A stretch of 64,000 nt of DNA, from contig BSBM01000186.1 in assembly GCA_027924585.1 (NCBI GenBank), forward strand, positions 9,410,001 through 9,474,000, written 5' to 3'. How positions within the stretch are numbered: position 1 is the first letter of the stretch; every line of letters starts with the position of its first letter. This DNA is from Larix kaempferi. Lineage: Eukaryota; Streptophyta; Pinopsida; Pinales; Pinaceae. Positions 54,948 to 64,000 of the stretch are shown one piece after another. A model generated the notes under the pieces. It was given only the letters and a program-made list of their open reading frames with translations. It did not search any database and was not told the DNA's origin. The position numbers and the translations under genes were made by a program.

Positions 54948-55775
54948 ATGGAGCCAGTGTTGGTGGAAAAGTTTAATGGACACAATTTCTACAATTGGAA
55001 GGTTAAAATTCAGTTATTTTTTATGAGTAAGAATTTATGGGGAATTATAGATGGCTCAAAAACAATACCCACAGATCTCACTCAATTAAGTGCTTGGGAG
55101 AAAAGGGAAGAGAGAGCTAAGTCCATCATTGGATTAACTCTTTCAGATTCTCAATTGCACCTCATTGATTTAAATAAATATTCTACAGAGATGTGGGAAG
55201 AGTTGACTAAATTATTTGGGGAAAAATCTACAAATGCAAAGTTTTTCATGAAATTACAATTATTCAAGTTAAAAATGCATGAGGAGACATCTTTATCTGC
55301 TCATATCAATGAACTAAAGTCTCTTATGAGGCAGCTGAGAGAAATTAAAGCTCCAGTTGAAGAAGATGATGCAAATGCAATATTATTAAATAGTTTATTA
55401 TCAAATTATGATAATACTATTTTTACTTTAAGTCAATTGTCCACTAAATATTTGGATGAAATGATAGCAGCATTAGTAGCAGAAGAAAAGAGGTTGAAAC
55501 AAGGAAACACAGATGTCCATCCACAAGCTGAAATTGCCTTGTTTTCAAAAGGAAGGTTTAATAAAAATAGGAGTATAGTTGAATGCTTCTATTACAGAAG
55601 ATGCGGGCATACAACACTAAATTGTAAAATTCGTGTTAGCGATCTACTAAAGGGAAAACAGAAAGAGTCAACTAACATAGCAATCTCTGAAGAAATATCA
55701 GATGCCATCTGTGAAGTCATGCCAGATTCTGACAGTGATTGTGAAGTCAATACAGAACCTCTTAAACTCTTCTAA
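54948..55775 (+). CDS. Copia-type Gag, intact 275-residue ORF
   Basis: A full-length Gag of the UBN2/retrotransposon gag type begins MEPVLVEKFNGHNFYNWKVK, continues through LWGIIDGSKTIP and WEELTKLFGEKSTNAKFFM, and ends with an acidic tail. A zinc-knuckle region lies at about residues 210-222 (CFYYRRCGHTTLNC). Compared with the usual C-x2-C-x4-H-x4-C, the second Cys is Tyr, so metal binding is doubtful. The ORF has no stop or frameshift although the LTRs have diverged by about 7%. The start is the first ATG about 470 bases after the primer-binding site. The product would form virus-like particles in the cytoplasm if expressed. Confidence 0.85.
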   Translation: MEPVLVEKFNGHNFYNWKVKIQLFFMSKNLWGIIDGSKTIPTDLTQLSAWEKREERAKSIIGLTLSDSQLHLIDLNKYSTEMWEELTKLFGEKSTNAKFFMKLQLFKLKMHEETSLSAHINELKSLMRQLREIKAPVEEDDANAILLNSLLSNYDNTIFTLSQLSTKYLDEMIAALVAEEKRLKQGNTDVHPQAEIALFSKGRFNKNRSIVECFYYRRCGHTTLNCKIRVSDLLKGKQKESTNIAISEEISDAICEVMPDSDSDCEVNTEPLKLF

Positions 55776-56208
55776 GAAATAGTTATTAATTATGTAATAT
55801 TTTTATGTGTGTTTGTAAGTTTCTAAAGGTCACTTGTATGACTAACTTTTGGATATGTTCAGTATTTAGAGTGCATTCCTAAATAACTGTTGGATTCAGC
55901 GAGCTATGTGTTCAACAGATGGAAGTATCTCCATAGAACAATCCAGTTACTTGATTACTTCTTTGCCAAACTCAACAAGCTATGTACTTTGGCATAGTTA
56001 AGTACTCAATATTGTTAGTCACTGCAATTATTTTATTTATGGTCAGAAGCATTGCAGTTCAAATGAGTCAAATAGGAAGCTCGAAGATGAAGTTAAGAAA
56101 GAGCGCAAACCGTGAGACTTCAAAGTGGGTGTAAATGTTGTTCAAGACCAGACAGACAAAGATTAGAGTTCCATAATGTTTGTATTGTAAGAATCACATT
56201 TCTCCATT

Positions 56209-56216
56209 AAGGGAAG
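56209..56216 (+). other. Polypurine tract of the TR-GAG element
   Basis: AAGGGAAG immediately precedes the 3' LTR start. Confidence 0.75.
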
Positions 56217-56424
56217 TGTTAGAGAATAATGGTGAAATGCCATGTTTAGTGTATTGTTATTAGGTATATTTATTTAGAAAATAAGTGGTTCTGGATCCGC
56301 TTCTATTGGAGTCTGTTGAAACCATTCATTCACTATAAATGTAATTTGATTTGCAAGTAATAGATAAGTGTGTTGTGAGTTCCCTTCTGCACTGTGTTTG
56401 CTCTGCGCACTAATATTTCCTATT
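56217..56424 (+). repeat. 3' LTR of the TR-GAG element
   Basis: The 208-bp LTR is colinear with the 5' LTR along its full length and is followed by the CTCAA target duplication. Confidence 0.9.
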
Positions 56425-56440
56425 CTCAACTCGCAAATGA

Positions 56441-56650
56441 CATAGCAAGAAGTATCCAAGTTTCATTAAGTTTTTTAGTTTTAATTAATTGGAATATATC
56501 TCTCTTTGGTTTTGAACTTTAGGTTAAGGTTGACATTAGAACCCTAAAGCGAAGTTCAAAACCAAAGAAATATATATTCCAATTAATTTAAACTAAAAAT
56601 ATTAATATTCCATTAATTAAAACTAATTAAACTTGATACTTCTTCCTATG
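56441..56650. mobile_element. 210-bp fold-back (MITE-like) inverted repeat
   Basis: The left arm (CATAGCAAGAAGTATCC ... GGTTTTGAACTTTAGG) is matched by the reverse complement on the right (CCTAAAGCGAAGTTCAAAACC ... GATACTTCTTCCTATG), with arms of about 85-100 bases and a short loop near 56530. It lies 11 bases beyond the TR-GAG target duplication. No target-site duplication is clear. Confidence 0.75.
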
Positions 56651-58010
56651 GGATATCATTAAACTATGATTTACATTCGATGGATTTGGGCATATAGAAG
56701 AAATTTATATTGGATCAAATCCCATGAAGTGAAATCTTTTCTTTAAATTTTGCACTCTAAAAAAGATTTACACCTCAAGTAATTTGATCGATCTAGCTCT
56801 TGGTAGATCTAAAGTTAAGATTGATCTACAATAGTCTAAGTAAGACATTATTTGTTTGACTCTTATATTGACCATTTCCTAACCAGCTATCCTTATTAAA
56901 GGTTGAGCTTCTCCCACTTTTGTTATAAATAGAAGGCTTCCTCCTATATAAAATATAATAGAGCTTACATAATCAACAATTTCTCATTTTTTCCATGTAA
57001 TGATTCTTTGGTGTTGTACATGTTTTTCTTAGTGTTGCACTTGTTTCTTAATCATGTAATGTTATTTTCCTAACATCTTCATGATATCATAATGAGGCCA
57101 CCCCCTCTTCATTTTCTTAGAAAGATTGTTAGGATCTAATTTTTCCTTTGTCATAAAAATAAATAATATTATTGATAAAATAATATTAAAATAATAAATT
57201 GAATAAATTATTATAAAATAAAAATAAAAAGGAGACAAATTACTAGAAAGAAATAAATGGGGAAAACTAACTAACTAAATAAAAGTCACTAAAAATGGCA
57301 TGCTTAAAGATAAGATTAAATACTTACGACAAGTAGGTTCTACTCGTAGGAATGTGGAGCTCATTCTCAACAAATTTGTTCATAGATTTATTGCTAATCT
57401 TACATATATGACCTCGAATAAAGAATTAGAATCTCATTGTACTTATGTTAATTTATGCAAACATAAATTGAATAATTTTAATTTCTATATATTCATTTTA
57501 ATGTTTTTTAAATTACTTTATAACTTTTGCCTTTTATATTTGTAATCTTAATATAATATAATATAATTTATCAAATTAATATTATTATAATATAGCAAAT
57601 TAATATTGATATAATTTACTATTCTAAAGTTGATTTTAATTTTAAGAATTTATTAATATAAAAAACTAGATTATATAAAAATTGTTAATTTAATATAAAA
57701 AATATGTTATTAAAAGTATTACTTTATTAAATATAATTAATAAATTAAAAACAAAAATTTAACATAAAAAATATATTTACCAACACACTTATAACTTTAT
57801 CATAGGATAATGAATTTTTAAATTATGGAAAATGTCTAAACAAACCATAAATTAAATAAACCATGTAGAATATTATGTATACTTACAATACTTCATTCTA
57901 TTAATACGTTAAATGTCAAAATCACCATACATGTATTCGAATAAGAAACATAAGAACACATGGTTTGTCATCAATATAATTTTATACTTTTTCATTTGTT
58001 TACCATTATT
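56651..58010. other. AT-rich DNA, nothing recognised
   Basis: Very AT-rich (for example 57540-57780), without gene evidence. Confidence 0.5.
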
Positions 58011-58325
58011 AAAGAATAAAATACAAAATATTAACTTATGCTAAATTGGTAAAAACATTGTTTGTAAAATACAAAATATTAATTTATACTAAATTGGTAA
58101 AAAAATTGTTTGTAATTAGTATAAGTTTTAATTTTGTTTCCTATATTTAAATGTAGATGTAAAATAAAGAATAAAATACAAAATATTAATTTATGCGGCT
58201 AAATTGGTAAAAAAATTGTTTGTAAATTTCAAAATATTAATTTATACTAAATTGGTGAAAAAATTGTTTGTAATTAGTATAAACTTTAATTTTGTTTCCT
58301 ATGTTTAAATGTAGATGTAAAATAA
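58011..58325. repeat. Diverged tandem duplication, unit about 157 bp
   Basis: AAGAATAAAATACAAAATAT through TTTAAATGTAGATGTAAAAT occurs twice (58011-58167 and 58168-58325). Each unit contains a smaller internal repeat of CAAAATATTAA and CTAAATTGGT. Confidence 0.8.
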
Positions 58326-59411
58326 AGATGCGAGAATAAAAATAACACTTTTAATAGTAAATTAGCATATTATATTGATTTTCATATGCTTATGTGAAAT
58401 TAATATTTTTCAAATTAATTTTATTAATAATATTTTTTTTCAATATGTTATTATTAATAAATTTGGAGGAATGATGGTTATGTTAAATTTTAATAATAAT
58501 TTTAATTTTAACAAAAATAATGAGAATATAATTTAATTTACAAATTATTTAAAATATAAATTGAATTAGTAAATCATTGATTGTATCATTTAATTAGGAA
58601 TACGTTTAATCAATATATTGTATTTTCTTGCATAAAAACAAATAATTCACTTTGAAAAATGATTAAATATGAGCATATATCCATCTTAAACACGGATCTA
58701 TTACACCTCAAAATATTTAATTCATGTTTGATATATCTAAGTTTAAGATGAAATCAATATAATTTAATATTTTTTGTTTAGTAGACATCATTTGCATTTT
58801 TATTTTTTATTTTATGGGAACAACATGTTACATAATGTCACACAAACACAACTTTACATGTTACAACATCTCCCTCATACTGGATTGTAAAGCACCTAGC
58901 TACTCTAGATGCAATTATATAATGACATTAATTAATTATAAAAAAAATGACATTAAAGGATTATAACTAGAATCAAGCATTATACAACATCTCAAATTTA
59001 AATAAATGATACATCACAAATTTGAGATAAAAACAAAATTAAAAAAAATCATTAATAATGCTAATCATTAACATATACCATACATTTTATAAATCAAACA
59101 TCAACCTGACATGAAAATGTATAATATATATGAATGATAAAATCAAAATCATTATGTACTTCAAATATACATCTCAAGTCAAATATAAGTGTTATTCATA
59201 CATGCAAAATATACATTGCAACAATCAAATATACACATCTCAACAATTGTTGTAAGCTAGGTCTACCATCAAAGCTAGAGGCATGAAATCCTTTCTGAGA
59301 TAATATTGTATAATGCAGGATTTGATATACTTGGGTGGGCGCACAAAGATGCTCCCCAAAATTGTCGCAACAAGGCCGCACTAGTGGGAAAAAAACAAGA
59401 ACGTGCATGCA
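58326..59411. other. AT-rich DNA, nothing recognised
   Basis: A short stretch near 58860-58895 resembles 43230-43260. Otherwise featureless. Confidence 0.45.
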
Positions 59412-59512
59412 CCTAAGGTAGCGCACACGCGCCATTAGGTTTGGTACCGAACCGGGGCGCGTGTGCGTTACTGGCGCATGCGCGGAAAAACACGCGCACG
59501 CGCCCCTGTTAA
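59412..59512. repeat. GC/CpG-rich palindromic cluster
   Basis: GCGCACACGCGCC (59421-59433) pairs with GGCGCGTGTGCG (59456-59467) around a nested near-palindrome GGTTTGGTACCGAACC. A third related arm, CACGCGCACGCGCCCC, follows at 59490. It is strikingly CpG-rich for the surrounding AT-rich DNA. Confidence 0.8.
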
Positions 59513-59799
59513 GGTTTTAAAAAAAAAACCCGATTTCTTTTCATTCTTACCATTTCGACCGAACGTGGATGAGCCAGTGCGTGCACGGAGCTACAACAAC
59601 CCAAGTGCGCCATTTACACTAAAAAAAACACCTTCATCCATCTACCAATTGCATTGGATAGGTAAATGCCATTGTTTTTTTCATTTAATTCATTGTTTTT
59701 GTCATTTTATTCATTTTTGTTGGTTTATTAAATTTGTAATAATCCCCAAATTATTAAAAGAATAAAGATTTTTTCAATTGCAAATTGTAAACCCACACA

Positions 59800-60531
59800 A
59801 TGAATGAACAAAATGTTAACACGGAGTCTGGTGGAACCAATGAAAATCCTTAACCAAATCCAAATGCCCAAGAAAATCAAAACCCCCAACAAAATTTTGA
59901 CCAAGATGACTTGAACCATTCTCTAAATGAGATGAGAGTGCACACTCGAGAACTAAGAAACATAGGGGAACCATCTCAAGTGTCCCTTGCCACCTCAATT
60001 GAGAGCTCAATTGACTCTATCATCCATGCACATCGCCAATTGACTAACATGACTGAATATAGAGCTAGGATGCGGGAGTATTATTCCAAAGGCATCTCCA
60101 AGGAGGAAATAAAAGATTTGAATATTACAAAGGCCCAATTGTACAGTATGTTCACCAATCCAAGAACGCAACAACCATCGGACATTAAAAAGCCACGTGT
60201 TTGCATGGATTGGTGTCATTTCCAACCATGGAGGTACAATTGGATGCATAGGTGGTTCATGGTTTATGATAAACCTCCCTGCAATAATAGGGAGGTTCCA
60301 TAGTACTTCCTTTGGAAATTGTGGGCTGAGTTTTCCCTCAGTTTACATGTCAACTATTTTGACATAACCGAGTTCCAGGGTGTTGGGCGTGACTCTGCCC
60401 AAGATCGACTTACTGCTAGGATGAACCCACTGAGAGGGCCACCAGCTCCTAGGCGCGAGCCCAACCCCTCTCCCCACCCGCCTCAGTTACCCCACAAAAT
60501 TGATCATATCGAGGACACAATGAGGAGTTGT
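59800..60531 (+). pseudogene. Unrecognised ORF with two stops, next to a putative LTR
   Basis: One frame starts at ATG 59800, has a TAA at 59851 and a TAG at 60301, and otherwise stays open to about 60531. It encodes an Asn/Gln-rich N-terminus, a helical middle (NMTEYRARMREYYSKGISKE), an aromatic segment (MDWCHFQPWRYNWMHRWFM), and a Pro/Arg-rich end. I do not recognise the family. Its position just before an LTR-like TGTAACATCCC suggests a retroelement interior. Confidence 0.45.
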
Positions 60532-61880
60532 AACATCCCAAAAAAAATTCACAAAAATTTAAAATTTTTCAACGTAGCATTTAATGCTTAAAATAACTGT
60601 GCGGAAATATAATTAATGTATTTATGACGTTATGTTGGAATGAATGTTTGTAATGATCATTTGATGTAATGTTTTTGCGTCTTGATATGAAAAGAAATGT
60701 AATTCTATTCTAAGATACTATTGGTTGTCCTTCCTATATTGGCTATATTCTTATATTACCTACGACAAGGTTCGATGATATTAATGTTGTTAAGTGCTAA
60801 CTGTTTGCTTTTCTCTTTGATGATAAAGGGGCCCGATGGCACCCTGAGGTATACTTAGCATTTATGCTAAAGCATTGAACTTCCCTTTCTGCAGATGATA
60901 GGTAAGGGTGACACAAAATACCAGCATGATTTTAAATGCACTTCTAGGTAGCTATCAAAGATCCTGTAATAAAATTTTTGAAGTACTTATAACGTGACTC
61001 GTCTAAGTTTGTATTTGTAAATTATACAACTCACATGCTTCCTTTATTTAACATTTAAGTGATGAAAAATAGAGTATCATCTCATTGGTTTAGGGTAACA
61101 TGTGCTACTAAAAATTGTCACAAGTGTAATGTGTCTTTACATAACATGGGCTATATACATGATACTCTTGTATTCTTATAACATGTGCACTATATGCAAA
61201 ATACATGCTTATCCAAATAGTGTGAACTATATTCATATTCCAATAAAATCCTTATAGTGTAACTATACAATATAAGCTATACACAATTCTCATAACATAA
61301 GAACTATATGCCAAACCTATGAAATTTCTATTGTATCAAAAACTATATGCAATATTATATGAAATCTTATTAGCATATATACTATATACAAAATATCGTA
61401 TAGGACCTATGACATACAAGTTATATATTATGGTTTATGCAATGGTCCTATAAACAATTTAATTATGACAATAGTGGGCATAGTCATGACCTTATTAATT
61501 CATATAATTTATGTCTAATGGATTGATTCCAATGCAACTATGACTTACCATAAAATATATCTTATGACAGGATTGCAATTATAAACGATATAACCACGTG
61601 ATAAGGACAAGGTAATTTATGGTGTAGTGGACATGTGCCGGCAGGCATTCACACCCAACCTTAGCATTTATCACTCCCAACTACCAGCTTGGTGGTGGCT
61701 GCCATCGTGGTCCCCAACACGTGAAGGTTAGTGAACAGGCAGTCGCCGGAGTCGAGTTGGTACATGGTTTTGATGGAGGTTATCCCAGCTGTCCTCTGCA
61801 GTGGCATTGGTTATTAAATATGTTAATTAATGCAGTTGGTACTACGAATTTCTATGTGATGTGAGAAATGATCCCCACTG
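60529..61880 (+). mobile_element. Putative LTR start (element incomplete or unbounded)
   Basis: TGTAACATCCC at 60529 is the same 11-base start as the 3' LTR at 48191, and it follows a purine-rich stretch (AATGAGGAG). No matching terminus or second LTR was found, so the right boundary given is arbitrary. The interval is otherwise AT-rich and gene-free. Confidence 0.35.
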
Positions 61881-62029
61881 TTGATCTTATGACAATCTCA
61901 GGCCTTGAGACTTGACCCTAATTCACCACTAAGTCTCAAGGTTATTGTTTCTTGGCATTCATTGTGTATTGCTACTGGCTCAGTGTAGAGGCCGACCGGC
62001 CTAAGATAATTTAGGGTTTTCGATAGCAG

Positions 62030-62112
62030 GTATGGAGTGATTCCTCCATGATTCGAACCCGTGACCTGGGATTGGTTCCAGATACCTGAGATAGCTTAAG
62101 AGCCAAACCTGA
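62030..62112 (-). mobile_element. SINE head (tRNA-derived), minus strand
   Basis: The minus strand reads TTGGCTCTTAAGCTAT (A-box-like) and GGTCACGGGTTCGAATCATG (B box with flanks), spaced as in a tRNA-derived SINE. The body probably extends leftward, but its end and target duplication were not located. Confidence 0.6.
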
Positions 62113-62269
62113 TAGTGCGAGCTTACAACAAAGGTTGAAGTTGGGAAAAGCTCCAGGGTTGTAGAAAGTACCGTGTGTAAATTCAACCAGTATTTAATTT
62201 CACTGTATGTCAAGTGGTGATTCTCAAAATTGTCTCCAACCCTTGTTGCATTTGATGGTGAGATGATGG

Positions 62270-62350
62270 CTTCAGTTCAACAGTGGCTAAGGCGTCATGC
62301 TCCATAAGTAACTGTTTAAAGGTAATGAACAGGATTCGAATCCTGTCTTC
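62270..62350 (+). mobile_element. tRNA-like SINE head, plus strand
   Basis: GTGGCTAAGGCGTC (A-box-like) and GGATTCGAATCC (B-box-like) are spaced about 45 bases apart. The acceptor ends do not pair, so this is a SINE or tRNA relic and not a tRNA gene. Confidence 0.5.
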
Positions 62351-64000
62351 TTCTATTAGTTTAATAATTGCAGTTGTTGTTTATGAAACTTCTTTGATGA
62401 TACGTGTTTTGACCATACTCATGGTTGTGTGGAAATTTCCCTCGGCTTTGGTTCCCAAGCTTGAGTGGTGAATGATGGCAACTGCAAATGAAATGGTATG
62501 CTTCGGTGGTTCCCTGATGCTTCGGTTAGGTGCCTATTGGACCTTTCTATGATCTTAGCCGAGAATTCATTTTTTTATGGTAAAGCTATGGCAAGTGACC
62601 ACCGTCATAATGTTTGTGAGTTGATTGGCAGCTTGGGGAGGATGAATCCTCAACCCATTCGATGTTAAGCTTGTGTTTTTTTCTTTCAGTTTTAAATACT
62701 TTGCAAAAGATGTAGACAGTTGAGAGGGTTTTATCCCTCAGCCATTCTAGTTTTAATTAAAGGAATTTGGTTCCAAACTTCATAAGTTTTGTGTATTTTG
62801 AGACTATGAGCGTTGCTCCAGTAACTGTGATAATGAAATGTCTTGTTTTATGAACTGCTATGTTTTTAAATGATGGCTAAGAGCCATAGGTGTATAAACC
62901 TTGTGATAAGCATGATGAAACCCTAACCTGTAAGTTTCGATGGTAGCTTTGATAGTACCGAGAATTCAAACCTGAGAACCGTGTCTTAAACTTATTTATC
63001 TATTGGGTTTCGATACTGATTATGGTTCTACTAGGGTTATAAGATCACTGTTTGATAACGATACTAAATTTATGTTTTCTGCTAAGTGAGGTAAAGTGTC
63101 TTTCTCGTGTTCTCAACACGAAAGGTAGATGGTAAGGTTAATTAAAATGATGTTTAGGGTTTTGAACCCGTGTCTACTATATCTTCAGAAATCTTATATG
63201 TCTTGTCATAAATTGCTTGATATGAAAAATATTGAAATGTATACTAAAAGTTGATGTTTAGAAGCTAGGGTTGAAAATATTAGGGTTTTGATTCTATAGT
63301 AAAAGTGTTTTCGAAAATATAATTGAAGTTTGATAAACAAAACGAAATAAAAGATGTGAATACTTGAGGATGAGGAGGTACTATATAGCAATATGGTTTG
63401 CTTAAAATTGATAACTTCTGCTTTGAAGATAAATGTATTTGGTTACCATTCCGTGAAATTTATTTTTACAGCTGTTATATTCATAATGCTGATGGAAGAA
63501 GTAATGTGAACTTATAATACAAATACGTTTGAAAAGAATGATAAGAAAATTATCTAGCATATATCTTTTACAAGGAAATAATTGACCGAAAAGAAAAACC
63601 CTAAGTATTGTACAGGAATGAAATAATTACTTATGTTTTCTATGTAAAGGAAAAAATATGGTGACTATAATATGAAATACTGTTATAATTTCCTGAGCCT
63701 AGACAAACATAATTTACAGCATAGAACTGATGAGGAATATTAAGAAATGAATCAATGCTAGTCTATTCATTCCTTTGGCATTTTGTCTATCATTTATCTA
63801 TCTTAATCCTCTTCTCTGTACTAGAGTACGATACAGAAAACAGTATGGGGAAAAATGCAGAGAAGATATTCATTTAATCATCTTTTTTACTCAATCATCA
63901 TTATACAGAACTAAAACCAGATAGGAAATTAAAAACAATTACTCTTGAATGATGATAACTATAAAGACTTAAATCAAGAATTTTCAGAAATAATTTAACT
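62351..64000. other. AT-rich DNA to the window end, nothing recognised
   Basis: ORFs are short and lack motifs. No terminal repeats were identified. Confidence 0.5.

Larger units (their letters stand above)
54259..56424 (+). mobile_element. TR-GAG type non-autonomous Copia element with 5-bp target-site duplication
   Basis: Two LTRs (54259-54467 and 56217-56424) enclose a 1.75-kb interior that contains only a gag ORF. The duplicated pentamer CTCAA lies at 54254-54258 and 56425-56429. A primer-binding site follows the 5' LTR directly, and a purine tract (AAGGGAAG) precedes the 3' LTR. The LTRs differ at about 15 of 208 positions plus one indel (about 7%). Protease, integrase, RT and RNase H are entirely absent, so it must have used enzymes supplied by another element. 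Confidence 0.92.

Noticed and set aside
62270-62350. A tRNA gene
   Set aside because: A and B boxes are present, but the acceptor stem does not pair, the T-loop region is one base too long, and no anticodon stem forms.

Overview
The window looks like intergenic, repeat-dominated nuclear DNA from a large plant genome, most likely a gymnosperm (conifer-like). The evidence is one plant-specific LOB-domain transcription factor gene with a canonical GT/AG intron, very low gene density, high AT content, decayed Copia, Ty3-like, L1 and SINE copies, and an endogenous caulimovirid (plant pararetrovirus) array. The gymnosperm assignment is an inference from the style of the elements. It was not confirmed by any search.

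Layout. 1-4.6 kb: a retroelement-type coiled-coil protein relic (439-2571) joined to a deleted Copia relic (2589-3410) and its 3' LTR. 4.6-11.1 kb: AT-rich DNA with two SINEs of one family, tandem duplications, and the end of a minus-strand Copia element with its LTR. 11.5-13.5 kb: an orphan TATA box, then a relic of the LOB-domain gene invaded by a 67-bp minisatellite. 15.2-18.6 kb: a decayed non-LTR element that is not L1-like. 18.71-36.74 kb: three pararetrovirus copies, A (+), B (-) and C (+), fused without spacers and flanked by a 28-bp direct repeat. 37.6-41.7 kb: a 5'-truncated L1 with a SINE nested in its ORF2, followed by a 478-bp L1 stub at 42.1-42.6 kb. 43.76-51.56 kb: a 7.8-kb LTR element with very long LTRs and no recognisable pol. 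51.96-52.65 kb: the only host gene that looks intact, an LBD gene on the minus strand. 54.26-56.42 kb: a compact LTR element carrying only gag (TR-GAG type), followed by a 210-bp fold-back. 57-64 kb: AT-rich DNA, a GC-rich palindrome, an unrecognised broken ORF, the probable start of another LTR, and SINE heads.

The most notable structure is the viral array. Copy A is a complete but circularly permuted genome of about 7.7 kb, opened inside the capsid region. Copy B ends at the tRNA-Met primer-binding site. B and C form a 3.36-kb inverted repeat around a loop of about 143 bp. The shared flanking repeat suggests that the rearranged concatemer entered the host in one event. All three copies are broken, and many stop codons are CAG-to-TAG or CGA-to-TGA differences between copies, the pattern expected from deamination of methylated CHG and CG sites.
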